DNA from: Azorhizobium oxalatiphilum | GTDB lineage: Bacteria; Pseudomonadota; Alphaproteobacteria; Rhizobiales; Xanthobacteraceae | Reading direction: 5' to 3' | Length of the DNA: 64,000 nucleotides | Assembly (NCBI RefSeq): GCF_014635325.1 | Contig: NZ_BMCT01000003.1 | Location: 124,001 to 188,000, forward strand | In this document: one piece after another, positions 19,177 through 27,555 of the stretch | How positions within the stretch are numbered: the stretch's first letter is position 1 | Layout of the letters: each line of letters begins with the position of its first letter | Notes under the pieces: model-generated | What the model saw: the letters and a program-made list of their open reading frames with translations, nothing else | Database searches by the model: none | Told to the model about the DNA's origin: nothing | Position numbers and translations under genes: made by a program

Positions 19177-19377
19177 ATGCCCGTTCGACTGCAGATCTCG
19201 GCGATGCTGTATCTGATGATCCAGGCGGTGCTGTTCGGCGTCGGCCTGATCGCCATCCTTGCGACGCCTCTGTCCCAGCAGGCGTTCACGCTCATTCCGC
19301 TGGTTACACTCGCCACCGCCGCACTGTCCGTTCCGCTGGCCTGGAAGCTGGCGCCGCGTGTGCGTGCGGTCGGATAG
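19177..19377 (+). CDS. Small two-helix inner membrane protein
   Basis: 66 residues, MPVRLQISAMLYLMIQAVLF then a second helix FTLIPLVTLATAALSVPLAW and a short basic tail. AAAGG precedes the start. Proteins of this shape (MRLQ...AMLYLMIQAVLFGVG) recur in Hyphomicrobiales next to housekeeping genes; function unknown. Convergent with the thioesterase gene. Confidence 0.65.
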   Translation: MPVRLQISAMLYLMIQAVLFGVGLIAILATPLSQQAFTLIPLVTLATAALSVPLAWKLAPRVRAVG

Positions 19378-19383
19378 GTCGGC

Positions 19384-19857
19384 TCACACCGCCAGCGGCG
19401 CGAGCACGGCCCGCAGCGGCTCGGGTAGCGGAACCGGCCTGCGGGTCTCGCGATCCACATAGACATGGACGAAATGGCCCTGCGCGGCGGCGGTCGCCTC
19501 ACCGTCGCCGAACAGGCCGATCTCGTAGCGCACCGACGAGCCGCCGAGCCGGGCCACCCGCAAGCCCGCCTCCACCGATTGCGGAAAGGTGAGGCTGCGG
19601 AAATAGGAGCAGCGCGTCTCCACCACCAGCCCGATCACGGGACTGCGCTCGGGATCGAGCACGCCGCGACGCATCAGATACTCGTTCACCACCGTGTCGA
19701 AGTAGGAATAATAGACCACGTTGTTCACGTGGCCGTAGATATCCATGTCCGCCCAGCGGGTGGTGATGGTGAGCATGTGGGGGAAGCTGCCCCGCGCCAG
19801 AGCGACTTCGCGCTCACTCTTGGGCGGATTGGCGGTGTCGGGAGTGGCGTCGCTCAT
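19384..19857 (-). CDS. 4-hydroxybenzoyl-CoA thioesterase family acyl-CoA thioesterase
   Basis: Hot-dog-fold hydrolase of 157 residues. RWADMDIYGHVNNVVYYSYF carries the catalytic Asp and the GHVNN block of the YbgC/4-HBT family; CSYFRSLTFPQSVEAGLRV follows as expected. Substrate is an acyl-CoA of unknown type. Its ATG overlaps the stop of the iron-containing alcohol dehydrogenase gene (ATGA), so the two form an operon. Confidence 0.9.
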   Translation of the reverse strand: MSDATPDTANPPKSEREVALARGSFPHMLTITTRWADMDIYGHVNNVVYYSYFDTVVNEYLMRRGVLDPERSPVIGLVVETRCSYFRSLTFPQSVEAGLRVARLGGSSVRYEIGLFGDGEATAAAQGHFVHVYVDRETRRPVPLPEPLRAVLAPLAV

Positions 19858-21014
19858 GCCCAGGCGGCCTCATAGATGGCGAGCGCATCCGCCTGCTTCA
19901 GCGGACGTGGATTGTTCACCAGAAGCCGGGTCTGCTTCATGGCGTCGGCGGCCAGTTGCGGCAGGTGATGCTGCGGCACGTTCACCTCGCGCAGGGTGCG
20001 CGGCAGGCCGAGATCGAGGCTCAGCGCCGCCAGCCGCTCCACGAAAAGCTCGGCCACCGTCTGCGGCGATCCCGCCTTCAAATCCGGAAACACACACGGG
20101 GCAAGGGCCGCATAGGCCTCGGCGGCGGCCGGCAGGTTGAAGCGCAGCACGTGCGGCAGCACCAGCGCATTGGTGAGCCCGTGCGGCAGGTGATAATGGC
20201 CGCCCAGCGGATAGGCGAGGGCGTGCACCGCCGCCACCGGCGAGTTGGCGAAGGCCTGTCCGGCCAGCAGCGAGCCCAGCAGCATGGCCTTGCGCGCCTC
20301 CCGGTCCTGGCCGTGATGCACGGCGGTGCGGATGTTGGCGCCGAGCAGCCGCAGCGCCTCCTGCGCCAGCGCCCGCGAGACGGGGTTGTTGTTGGGGCTG
20401 GCGGAGGCATAGGCCTCGATTGCATGCACCATGGCGTCCACGCCGGTGGCGGCGGTCACGGCCGGCGGCAGGCCGAGGGTGAGGTCCGGATCGAGCAGCG
20501 CCACATCGGGAATGAGGCAGGCGGAAACCACGCCTTTCTTCTCATTGTGCCCGGTGGTGACGATGGAGATGGGCGTCACCTCCGAGCCGGTGCCGGCAGT
20601 GGTGGGCACGAGGATCAGCGGCAGACGCGGCCCGCGCGCGAGGCCGACGCCATAGATGTCGGCCAGCGATTCCTCGCCTTTGGCCAGCAGCGCGGCGAGC
20701 TTCGCCACGTCCAGCGAGGAGCCACCTCCGAGCCCCAGCACCCCCTGCGCGCCCATGTCCACCGCCTCGGCGGCGGCGGCCAGCACGATCTCCTCGGGCG
20801 GATCGGCCTCCACCTTGTCGAAGATGCGGTGGGCGATACCGGCGGCGCGCAGCACCTCCAGCGCCGGGGCCAGCAGGCCGGCTTTCAGGATGCCGGGATC
20901 GGTGACGATGAGGACGCGGGAAACGCCCCGCAGGGCGAACAGATCGGCCACCCGCGTGGCCGCCCCGGCGGCGCAGACGATGGAGGGGGTGGTGTTGAAC
21001 ACGAACCCGGGCAT
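19854..21014 (-). CDS. Iron-containing alcohol dehydrogenase
   Basis: 386-residue group III alcohol dehydrogenase, NAD(P)-linked. Start at 21014 preceded by GAGGAG. Seen: GGGSSLDVAKLAALLA (nucleotide loop), PTTAGTGSEVTPISIV, and the metal ligands in GVDAMVHAIEAY and VAAVHALAYPLGGHYHLPHG. Related enzymes include maleylacetate reductase, 1,3-propanediol and lactaldehyde dehydrogenases; the substrate cannot be read from sequence. Cotranscribed with the thioesterase; divergent from a PaaI-type thioesterase. Confidence 0.92.
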   Translation of the reverse strand: MPGFVFNTTPSIVCAAGAATRVADLFALRGVSRVLIVTDPGILKAGLLAPALEVLRAAGIAHRIFDKVEADPPEEIVLAAAAEAVDMGAQGVLGLGGGSSLDVAKLAALLAKGEESLADIYGVGLARGPRLPLILVPTTAGTGSEVTPISIVTTGHNEKKGVVSACLIPDVALLDPDLTLGLPPAVTAATGVDAMVHAIEAYASASPNNNPVSRALAQEALRLLGANIRTAVHHGQDREARKAMLLGSLLAGQAFANSPVAAVHALAYPLGGHYHLPHGLTNALVLPHVLRFNLPAAAEAYAALAPCVFPDLKAGSPQTVAELFVERLAALSLDLGLPRTLREVNVPQHHLPQLAADAMKQTRLLVNNPRPLKQADALAIYEAAWA

Positions 21015-21192
21015 GGCATCTCCTCGCATGATCCGCTGGCGCGGGTGGCCGTCCGCGCGGCCTTGTCCCGGATGCTGACCATGTTTGCGTTGCCGTTCAA
21101 GCCCGCGATGTTTGAGCCGATGGCCAAGATTGTGCGGGACCGGCGGATGCCGATCCGGCACTCTGGCAAGCCTGAGAAACCGGGAGGGCAAA

Positions 21193-21723
21193 ATGACCGA
21201 TACATCCATGTCCGAGGAGGCGCCACCCACCACGGTATCGCCCGCCTTCGGCTTCGTGACGCCGGAGGTGCTGGCGTCGGTGAGCGGGCTGGATTTCCTG
21301 TCCGGCATCGTCGAGGGCCGCTTTCCCCAGCCGCCCATCTTCGCCCTGTTCGGCTTCGGGTTCGGGGCACTGGAGCGCGGGCGGGTGGTGTTTACCGGTA
21401 CGCCGGATCAGCGCCACTACAATCCGCTCGGCAGCGTCCATGGCGGCTATGCGGCCACCGTGCTCGATTCCTGCATGGGATGCGCGGTGCATTCCACGCT
21501 GGAGAAGGGGCGCGGCTACACCACGCTTGAATTCAAGGTGAGCTTCCTGCGCCCGATGACGGACCGCACCGGCCCCGTTACCGCTGAGGGCCGGGTGCTG
21601 GCTGCGGGACGCCGCACGGCGACGGCGGAGGGTTCGCTGACTGATGCGAAAGGGCGCCTCCTCGCCCACGCCACCACCACCTGTCTGGTGTTCGATATCG
21701 GGACGTCGGATTCGGGAGGCTGA
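21193..21723 (+). CDS. PaaI family thioesterase
   Basis: Hot-dog thioesterase of 176 residues, start set by GGGAGG. Seen: NPLGSVHGGYAATVLDSCMG, the HGG/D active-site block of the PaaI group, then TTLEFKVSFLRPM and the ending LLAHATTTCLVFD. Probably hydrolyses a medium or aromatic acyl-CoA. Divergent from the iron ADH-thioesterase operon. Confidence 0.9.
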   Translation: MTDTSMSEEAPPTTVSPAFGFVTPEVLASVSGLDFLSGIVEGRFPQPPIFALFGFGFGALERGRVVFTGTPDQRHYNPLGSVHGGYAATVLDSCMGCAVHSTLEKGRGYTTLEFKVSFLRPMTDRTGPVTAEGRVLAAGRRTATAEGSLTDAKGRLLAHATTTCLVFDIGTSDSGG

Positions 21724-21747
21724 GGCAGGCGTTGGGCGGGGAGCGCC

Positions 21748-22557
21748 TTACCCGCCCGAGCAACTGTTCGAGAACAGGATCTGGCGGCGGCCGGCACGTT
21801 CGAACTGTTTCACCAGATAGCCGGTCCGCCCGCCATAGCGGACCTGGCACCACTCCTGCCCATCTCCCTGCTGGCCGCAACTGATGGCCGTGACGCACTG
21901 GTTCGGCGCGATCTGCGTCTCGATGGACGAGCGCAGGGAGGGCGCCCGCCGCAGGTTGGCCGGATAGACGACGCGCACGCTCTGGGTCTGCCCCGGCATG
22001 AGGCTCGGGGCCGAGATGTCCTCGCCCGCGGCGCAGCGTTCGGACTGGCCATAATAGACGATGCATCTCTGCGGCGCCTGTCCTGCCTGCCCGGCCTGTG
22101 CCGGTGCGCCGGCGCGGGTCAGCGAGATGGCCTGTCCCTTTGTGGTGCCGCCGCTGAGGCGCCCATAGTCACCGCGCAGGGTGGCGAAGATGTTGCCGCT
22201 CGTGTCCAGAAGAAGGAGGCGCCCCCGCTCGCTGCGCCAGCGCGACAGGGCGGCGAGCGGAAATTCGCATCCGGCCGCGCTTGCCAGTTGCCCGCCCATG
22301 ATGCTGCCCGCCGATTGCAGGTCCACGGTGCAACTGTGCTGCTGGCCGAAATTGTCCACGAAGTGCGCCGACCAGCGCCCGGCGAAGGGCGTCCCGCCGG
22401 CCGGCTGTGCGGATGCGGGTGCGATGAAGGCAACAAGCAGAAGGGTGAGTGCCATCATGGCGTAAGACGCCGCCTGCCATGGCCGGGTGCGTTGACGCCC
22501 GAGCGCCTCAATGGCGCTGTTGCCTCGTTCGTCCCTTCGCACCGTGTCGTCCTCCAT
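21748..22557 (-). CDS. AprI/Inh-type protease inhibitor domain plus SH3b domain, exported
   Basis: About 269 residues. After a hydrophobic segment (MMALTLLLVAFIAPASAQ) that looks like a signal peptide or anchor, the region FAGRWSAHFVDNFGQQHSCTV through GCEFPLAALSRW and LLLLDTSGNIFATLRGD matches the eight-strand AprI/Inh metalloprotease-inhibitor barrel with its paired cysteines. The C-terminal part (RRAPSLRSSIETQIAPNQC ... WCQVRYGGRTGYLVKQF) is an SH3b domain. The start is uncertain: ATG 22578, 22557 or 22458 are all possible and none has a good ribosome site. No metalloprotease gene is adjacent, so the target is unknown. Confidence 0.75.
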   Translation of the reverse strand: MEDDTVRRDERGNSAIEALGRQRTRPWQAASYAMMALTLLLVAFIAPASAQPAGGTPFAGRWSAHFVDNFGQQHSCTVDLQSAGSIMGGQLASAAGCEFPLAALSRWRSERGRLLLLDTSGNIFATLRGDYGRLSGGTTKGQAISLTRAGAPAQAGQAGQAPQRCIVYYGQSERCAAGEDISAPSLMPGQTQSVRVVYPANLRRAPSLRSSIETQIAPNQCVTAISCGQQGDGQEWCQVRYGGRTGYLVKQFERAGRRQILFSNSCSGG

Positions 22558-22686
22558 TGCCGCAAGCGGGAAGGACATTACCGGATGATCTGTGACGGTC
22601 GATAGAGCAATCCCGCAGAAGTGTGCGCGGTCCTGCGCAAGGAATTGCGATGAAACAACACGTTAGCGGTTGAGGGCGAGATCGCC

Positions 22687-23601
22687 TCAGGAGGTGCCCT
22701 GATCCCCCGCCGTGTCTGGCCCCAGTTCACGGGTATTGAGCGCATCGGCGAGACGCATCTTGGCGGAGCCGGGGCGCAGCGGCTTCTGCTGGCTCTCGTC
22801 CGGCGCCCAGCCGGACAGCCACACGATCTCGAACGTTGCCCGCACCCGCCCGTCGGGATCGGAGAAGCGCTCGGCATAGACCTCAGCCGCCCGCAGCAGG
22901 GTCGCCCGGCGCAGCGGCGTGCGGCGGCGCTCCAGCAGCACGTTGCCGGCGCCCATGCGGCGCAGGTCCGACATCAGGCCGAAGGGCGAGGAATAGCGCA
23001 CCACCACCCGGTCCACGTCCGTGACCGGCAAGGCGAAGCCGGCGCGCTGCAGCAGACCGCCGAGATCGCGCACATCGGCGAACGGGGCCACGCGTGGCGA
23101 GAGGCCGCCGGTGGTCTCCGTCTCGGCCACCGTGAACGCCTCGCGCAGTTCGGACAGGCTGGCGCCGCCGATGAAGGCGGCGAGGAACAGGCCGTCCGGT
23201 CGCAGCGCCCGGCGCACCTGCGCGAACGTGCCGGGCAGATCGTTGACCAGTTGCAGGGACAAAGCGGACACGACGAGATCGAGCGCGCCATTGCCGAAGG
23301 GCAGGGCTTCCTCATCCGCCACCACGGCGGGTGCGCGGCCTGCGAGCCCCTCGGGCAGCGGTGCGGCGGTAAACAGGGTGCCGATGCCGGGATGGCCGGC
23401 CAGCGCCCGGGAGAGGGCATCCGTGGGCGTGCCGAGGTCCACGGCCTTGTCGAACCGCCGCTTCACGGTGGCGAGGCGATCGGCCAGATCTTCCGCCGCC
23501 CGTTCCAGCAGGAAGGGCTCCGGCCCGAGGCGGGCGGCACGGGCCTGGCGGCGGCGGAGCAGGGCACGATCGAAGACGTCTGGCTGGCTCATGTCCCGCA
23601 T
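22687..23601 (-). CDS. SAM-dependent methyltransferase, BioC/NDUFAF5-like
   Basis: 304 residues. Opens with the typical VFDRALLRRRQARAARLGPE and ERAAEDLADRLATVKRRF, then a degenerate motif I (KAVDLGTPTDALSRAL), ADEEALPFGNGALDLVVSAL (motif II) and GLFLAAFIGGASLSELREAF. This pattern is the alphaproteobacterial relative of mitochondrial NDUFAF5, an arginine hydroxylase for complex I; others annotate it BioC-like. The glycine-rich SAM loop is less canonical than usual. Starts at 23601 or 23592 are both possible. Follows adhP on the same strand with 101 bp between. Confidence 0.8.
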   Translation of the reverse strand: MRDMSQPDVFDRALLRRRQARAARLGPEPFLLERAAEDLADRLATVKRRFDKAVDLGTPTDALSRALAGHPGIGTLFTAAPLPEGLAGRAPAVVADEEALPFGNGALDLVVSALSLQLVNDLPGTFAQVRRALRPDGLFLAAFIGGASLSELREAFTVAETETTGGLSPRVAPFADVRDLGGLLQRAGFALPVTDVDRVVVRYSSPFGLMSDLRRMGAGNVLLERRRTPLRRATLLRAAEVYAERFSDPDGRVRATFEIVWLSGWAPDESQQKPLRPGSAKMRLADALNTRELGPDTAGDQGTS

Positions 23602-23702
23602 ATAATCGGTCCCGAAGGGCGGCGCATCCACCCTCCGGGACCGGGACACCGATTTCCCGAGGCGGGGCCTTGCCTCCGCTTCGGATGACCGGCGCCGATG
23701 GT

Positions 23703-24725
23703 TCACATGCGCAGGACGATGCGGCCGTCGATGCCGCCCTTTTCCATGCGCGCGAAGATGTCGTTGATGTTGTCCAGCGTATCCCACGAATAATGGGCGG
23801 CCACCTGACCGTTGCCGGCGAACTCAAGCGCCTCTTCCAGATCCTGCCGCGTGCCCACGATGGAGCCGCGCACGGTGATGCGCTTCAGCACCGTATCGAA
23901 GATGGGCATGGCGAACATGCCCGGAGGCAGGCCGCACAGCGCCATGGTGCCGTGCGAGCGCAGCATGGCGAATGCCTGCTCGAACGCCTTGGGCGAGACG
24001 GCGGTGACGAGCACGCCATGCACGCCGCCGATGGCCTTCTGCAACGCGGCGCCGGGATCGGTCTCACGGGCATTGATGACGATTTCCGCGCCGAGCGCGG
24101 TGGCGAGCGCCAGCTTGTCCTTATGCACGTCGATGGCGGCCACATGCATGCCCATGGCCTTGGCGTACTGGACCGCCATGTGGCCGAGGCCGCCGATGCC
24201 GGAGATGGCGACCCATTCGCCGGGCTTCACCTCGGTTTCCTTCAGGCCCTTGTAGACGGTGACGCCGGCGCACAGCACGGGCGCGGCCGGGCCCCAATCC
24301 AGATTGTCCGGGAGGCGGCCGACGTAATTGGGATCGGCGAGCGCATATTCGGCGAAACTGCCGTTGACCGAATAGCCGGTATTCTGCTGGTCGGCGCACA
24401 GCGTCTCCCAGCCGGTGCGGCAATGGGGGCAATAGCCGCAGGCGGTGTGCAGCCACGGAATGCCGACGCGGTCGCCTTCCTTCACCCGCTTCACGGAGCG
24501 GCCGACGCCGACCACCGTGCCGACGCCCTCGTGGCCGGGAATGAAGGGCGGATTGGGCTTCACCGGCCAGTCGCCGTTCACGGCGTGAAGGTCGGTATGG
24601 CAGACGCCGGTGGCAGCGATGCGGACGAGGATCTGTTCCGGGCCGGGCTCGGGCACCGGCACCTGCTCGATCACCAGCGGCTTGCCGAATGCATGGGCGA
24701 CAGCTGCCTTCATCATCTTGGTCAT
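23703..24725 (-). CDS. adhP: Zinc-dependent alcohol dehydrogenase AdhP
   Basis: Oxidises ethanol and other primary alcohols, or reduces aldehydes, with NAD. 340 residues, start at 24725 after AAGGAG. Catalytic zinc ligands sit in TGVCHTDLHAVNGDW and PGHEGVGTV; the structural zinc cysteines in ACGYCPHCRTGWETLC; Rossmann loop SGIGGLGHMAVQYAKAMG. A perfect FNR/FixK box lies 52 bp upstream of the ATG, so induction by low oxygen is likely. Divergent from an aldehyde dehydrogenase gene, giving a paired alcohol-aldehyde-acid route. Confidence 0.96.
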   Translation of the reverse strand: MTKMMKAAVAHAFGKPLVIEQVPVPEPGPEQILVRIAATGVCHTDLHAVNGDWPVKPNPPFIPGHEGVGTVVGVGRSVKRVKEGDRVGIPWLHTACGYCPHCRTGWETLCADQQNTGYSVNGSFAEYALADPNYVGRLPDNLDWGPAAPVLCAGVTVYKGLKETEVKPGEWVAISGIGGLGHMAVQYAKAMGMHVAAIDVHKDKLALATALGAEIVINARETDPGAALQKAIGGVHGVLVTAVSPKAFEQAFAMLRSHGTMALCGLPPGMFAMPIFDTVLKRITVRGSIVGTRQDLEEALEFAGNGQVAAHYSWDTLDNINDIFARMEKGGIDGRIVLRM

Positions 24726-24776
24726 GCTGCGAACTCCTTGTTCCGTCGAGCACACTGCAATGAGCGCGCAGTCACC

Positions 24777-24790
24777 TTGATCCGCATCAA
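24777..24790. promoter_or_regulatory. FNR/FixK-type box TTGAT-CCGC-ATCAA
   Basis: Perfect match to the TTGAT-N4-ATCAA consensus of the CRP/FNR oxygen regulators (FNR, Anr, FixK), centred 58-59 bp before the adhP ATG. Arms extend to CCTTGAT/ATCAAGG. Confidence 0.8.
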
Positions 24791-24873
24791 GGGACGGCAC
24801 GCTGTATTGCCGCGCGTTCGGGGCGATGGGCAGGGGGCGTAACACGCCATTGTGAGGTGGAGCGGACGTGGTC

Positions 24874-24887
24874 TTGACCTTGATCAA
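24874..24887. promoter_or_regulatory. Second FNR/FixK-like box TTGAC-CTTG-ATCAA
   Basis: Nine of ten consensus positions, 86 bp from the first box and 173 bp before the aldehyde dehydrogenase start. It could serve that divergent gene. Confidence 0.55.
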
Positions 24888-24930
24888 CGTCAGCTGAACC
24901 GCCGCCGTCGATCCTTCCAAGCCATTAGAA

Positions 24931-24953
24931 CAACGTCATGTTTCATGACGTTG
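24931..24953. promoter_or_regulatory. Perfect inverted repeat CAACGTCATG-TTT-CATGACGTTG
   Basis: Ten-base arms with a three-base centre, 107 bp before the aldehyde dehydrogenase ATG. No T run, so more likely an operator than a terminator; binding protein unknown. Confidence 0.5.
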
Positions 24954-25059
24954 CGGAAGCTATCCGCCCCACGGCTCCGGGGATTGCCGCGCATGGAAAT
25001 AGGGCGCGTTCGGTCGCGCGGCGCGGTGAAACGCCGGTGCTCATCAAGGGAAGACGACC

Positions 25060-26451
25060 ATGGCCTATGCGACGACCAATCCCTATACCGGCGAAGTGGT
25101 GAAAACCTTCCCGGATGCCACCGACGCGGACGTGGCCTCGGCCATCGAAAAGGCGCATGTGGCATTCCTCGGCTGGCGCGAGACCTCGTTCGCGCAGCGC
25201 GCGCAGGTGATGCAGAAAGCTGCTGATCTTCTGCGCAGGAATGAAGAGTCCTGCGCCCGCCTGCTGACGCTGGAGATGGGCAAGCTGCTGGGCGAGGCGA
25301 AGGCCGAGGTGGAGCTGTCGGCCCGCATCTTCGAATATTATGCGCAGAAGGCGGAAGCCCTGCTGGCGCCCGAGAAACTGCCGGTGGCGGATCCTGCGGA
25401 GGGCGAGGCGGTGCTGGTGTGCGAGCCGCTCGGCGTGCTGCTCGCGATCGAGCCCTGGAACTTCCCCTATTACCAGATCGCCCGCATCATCGCCCCGCAG
25501 CTCTCTGCGGGAAACACCATGCTGCTGAAGCACGCCTCCAACGTGCCGCAGAGCGCGGCACTGTTCGAGGCCCTGATGCTGGAAGCCGGCCTTCCGGCCG
25601 GCGCCTTCCAGAACCTGTATGCCACCCGCTCCCAGATCGAGATGATCCTCAATGACCCCCGCGTGCATGGTGTGGCGTTGACCGGCTCCGAAGGCGCGGG
25701 CGCCACCATTGCCGCACAGGCGGGCAAGGCACTGAAGAAATCCACCATGGAACTGGGTGGTGCCGACGCCTTCGTGGTGCTGGCGGATGCGGATCTGGAG
25801 AAGACCGTCAAATGGGCGGTGTTCGGCCGCCACTGGAACGGCGGTCAGGTCTGCGTCTCGTCCAAGCGCATGATCATCGTGGATCAGCTCTACGATGCCT
25901 TCCTGGAGAAGTATAAGGCGGGTGTCGCTGCGCTGCGCGCGGGCGATCCGCTCGATCCCGAAACCACGCTCGCCCCACTCTCCTCGCAGGGCGCTGCGGA
26001 CGAGGTGAAGGAGAAGATCCGCGAGGCGGTGGGCCATGGCGCCACGGCCACGGAAGTCGGGCCGGCTGTGCCCAATCAGGGCGCCTTCGTGCAGCCGACC
26101 ATCCTCACCGATCTCGGTGACGACAACCCCGCCCGCTACTGGGAGTTCTTCGGGCCGGTGTCCATGCTGTTCCGCGCCAAAGACGAGGACGATGCGGTGC
26201 GCATCGCCAACGACTCGCCCTTCGGTCTCGGCGGCTCGGTCTTCACCTCCGATGTGAAGCACGGGGCCGAGGTGGCCAAGCGCATCTCCACCGGCATGGT
26301 GTTCGTGAACCACCCCACCATGGTGAAGGCGGACCTGCCCTTCGGCGGCATCCGCCGCTCGGGCTACGGGCGCGAGCTGCTGGGCCTGGGCATCAAGGAG
26401 TTCGTCAACCACAAGCTCATCGACGTGGTCGATATCGACGCCCCGTTCTGA
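25060..26451 (+). CDS. NAD(P)-dependent aldehyde dehydrogenase, succinate-semialdehyde dehydrogenase type
   Basis: 463 residues. Seen: the cofactor region EPWNFPYYQIARIIAPQLSA, catalytic Glu in MELGGADAFVVLADAD, catalytic Cys in WNGGQVCVSSKR, and the late FFGPVSMLFRAKDEDDAVRIAN. The short length, starting directly at MAYATTNPYTGEVV, and the LGGADAF variant match the Sad/GabD-like short subgroup. Real substrate is uncertain; the divergent adhP with shared regulatory sites suggests oxidation of an aldehyde from alcohol metabolism. Ends in a very strong terminator. Confidence 0.92.
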   Translation: MAYATTNPYTGEVVKTFPDATDADVASAIEKAHVAFLGWRETSFAQRAQVMQKAADLLRRNEESCARLLTLEMGKLLGEAKAEVELSARIFEYYAQKAEALLAPEKLPVADPAEGEAVLVCEPLGVLLAIEPWNFPYYQIARIIAPQLSAGNTMLLKHASNVPQSAALFEALMLEAGLPAGAFQNLYATRSQIEMILNDPRVHGVALTGSEGAGATIAAQAGKALKKSTMELGGADAFVVLADADLEKTVKWAVFGRHWNGGQVCVSSKRMIIVDQLYDAFLEKYKAGVAALRAGDPLDPETTLAPLSSQGAADEVKEKIREAVGHGATATEVGPAVPNQGAFVQPTILTDLGDDNPARYWEFFGPVSMLFRAKDEDDAVRIANDSPFGLGGSVFTSDVKHGAEVAKRISTGMVFVNHPTMVKADLPFGGIRRSGYGRELLGLGIKEFVNHKLIDVVDIDAPF

Positions 26452-26461
26452 GCCTGTGGCT

Positions 26462-26505
26462 GCGACATCCCCCGCGTGCTCTCCCCTTCGCGCGGGGGAT
26501 GTCGC
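26462..26505 (+). terminator. Strong stem-loop after the aldehyde dehydrogenase gene
   Basis: Perfect 15-bp stem (26462-26476 with 26491-26505) around a 14-base loop, starting 10 bp after the stop. Confidence 0.85.
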
Positions 26506-26544
26506 CTAATCATGATCGGATGATCATTTTTTCTCCGACGGCGG

Positions 26545-27516
26545 TCATTCCGGCTCGATGCCTGCGGCCTTGGTGATCTCTGCCCACTTCTTCGTCTCCG
26601 AATCCACGAAGCTCGCCAGCTCGGCGGGCGTGGAGGAGGACGGTTCGATGCCGGCGCCCACCAGCGTGTCCTGCACGCTCTTGTCGCCCATGGCCTTCAC
26701 CATGGCGGCGTTGAGCTTGTCGATGACATCCTTCGGCGTCTTGGCGGGGGCGAAGGCGGCGAACCAGGCGGTCAGCTCATAATCCTTGATGCCTGCCTCA
26801 CGCATGGTGGGCAGGTCCTTCGCCAGAGGCGAGCGCTCGGCGCTCGACACGCCCAGCGCCTTCAGCTTGCCGGCGCGGGCCGAGGGCAGCGTGGTGGAGA
26901 TGTCGGCGAACATCAGCTGCACCTGCCCGCCGAGCAGGTCCGTGACCGCCTGCGGGTTGGACTTGTAGGGCACGTAGAGGATGTCCACGCCGGTGGACGA
27001 CTTCAGCATCTCCACCGCAAGACGGGAGGAGGTGGAGCCGGCGCCGAAGGAGAGCTTGCCGGGATTGGCCTTGGCGTAGGCGATCAGCTCCTGCGTGGTG
27101 TTGGCAGGCACGGAGGGGTTCACCACCAGCGCCAGCGTGATGCCACCGAGCCGGGTGATGGGCGCGAAATCCTTGACGTGATCGTAGGAGAGCTTCTTCA
27201 CCAGCGCCTGATTGGAGGCGTGGGTGGAGTTGGAGGTGATGAGCACCGTGTAGCCGTCCGGCGCCGCGCGGGCGACCTGCGTGGCGGCGATCTGGCCGTT
27301 GGCGCCGGGCACGTTCTCCACCACCACGGTCTGGCCGAGCTGGGCGGAGACGCTCTGCCCCAGCACGCGCGCCAGCGTATCGGTGGCGCTGCCGGCGGCG
27401 AAGGGCACCACGAAGCGGATGTTCTTTGAGGGGTAGGTGTCAGCCATTGCCGGCGCGGCGGTGAGACACAAGGCAAGGCCGGCAAGGGCAGCCCGGCGCG
27501 TCAGGGTGAAGGACAT
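26545..27516 (-). CDS. Tripartite tricarboxylate transporter substrate-binding protein (Bug/TctC family)
   Basis: 323-residue periplasmic solute receptor. Signal peptide LTRRAALAGLALCLTAAPAM cleaved at ADTYPS. Then the family blocks YPSKNIRFVVPFAAGSATDT, VENVPGANGQIAATQVARA, PITRLGGITLALVVNPSVPA and the ending KWAEITKAAGIEPE. Bug proteins bind carboxylates for a TctAB permease, which is not next to it, so it is an orphan receptor as is common. It lies 39 bp downstream of the AtuA pair on the same strand, suggesting the same operon and a carboxylate substrate for that pathway. Confidence 0.92.
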   Translation of the reverse strand: MSFTLTRRAALAGLALCLTAAPAMADTYPSKNIRFVVPFAAGSATDTLARVLGQSVSAQLGQTVVVENVPGANGQIAATQVARAAPDGYTVLITSNSTHASNQALVKKLSYDHVKDFAPITRLGGITLALVVNPSVPANTTQELIAYAKANPGKLSFGAGSTSSRLAVEMLKSSTGVDILYVPYKSNPQAVTDLLGGQVQLMFADISTTLPSARAGKLKALGVSSAERSPLAKDLPTMREAGIKDYELTAWFAAFAPAKTPKDVIDKLNAAMVKAMGDKSVQDTLVGAGIEPSSSTPAELASFVDSETKKWAEITKAAGIEPE

Positions 27517-27555
27517 TGGCGTTTCCTCTTGAGGGTTTGGTCTTGTTTGGGGGCC

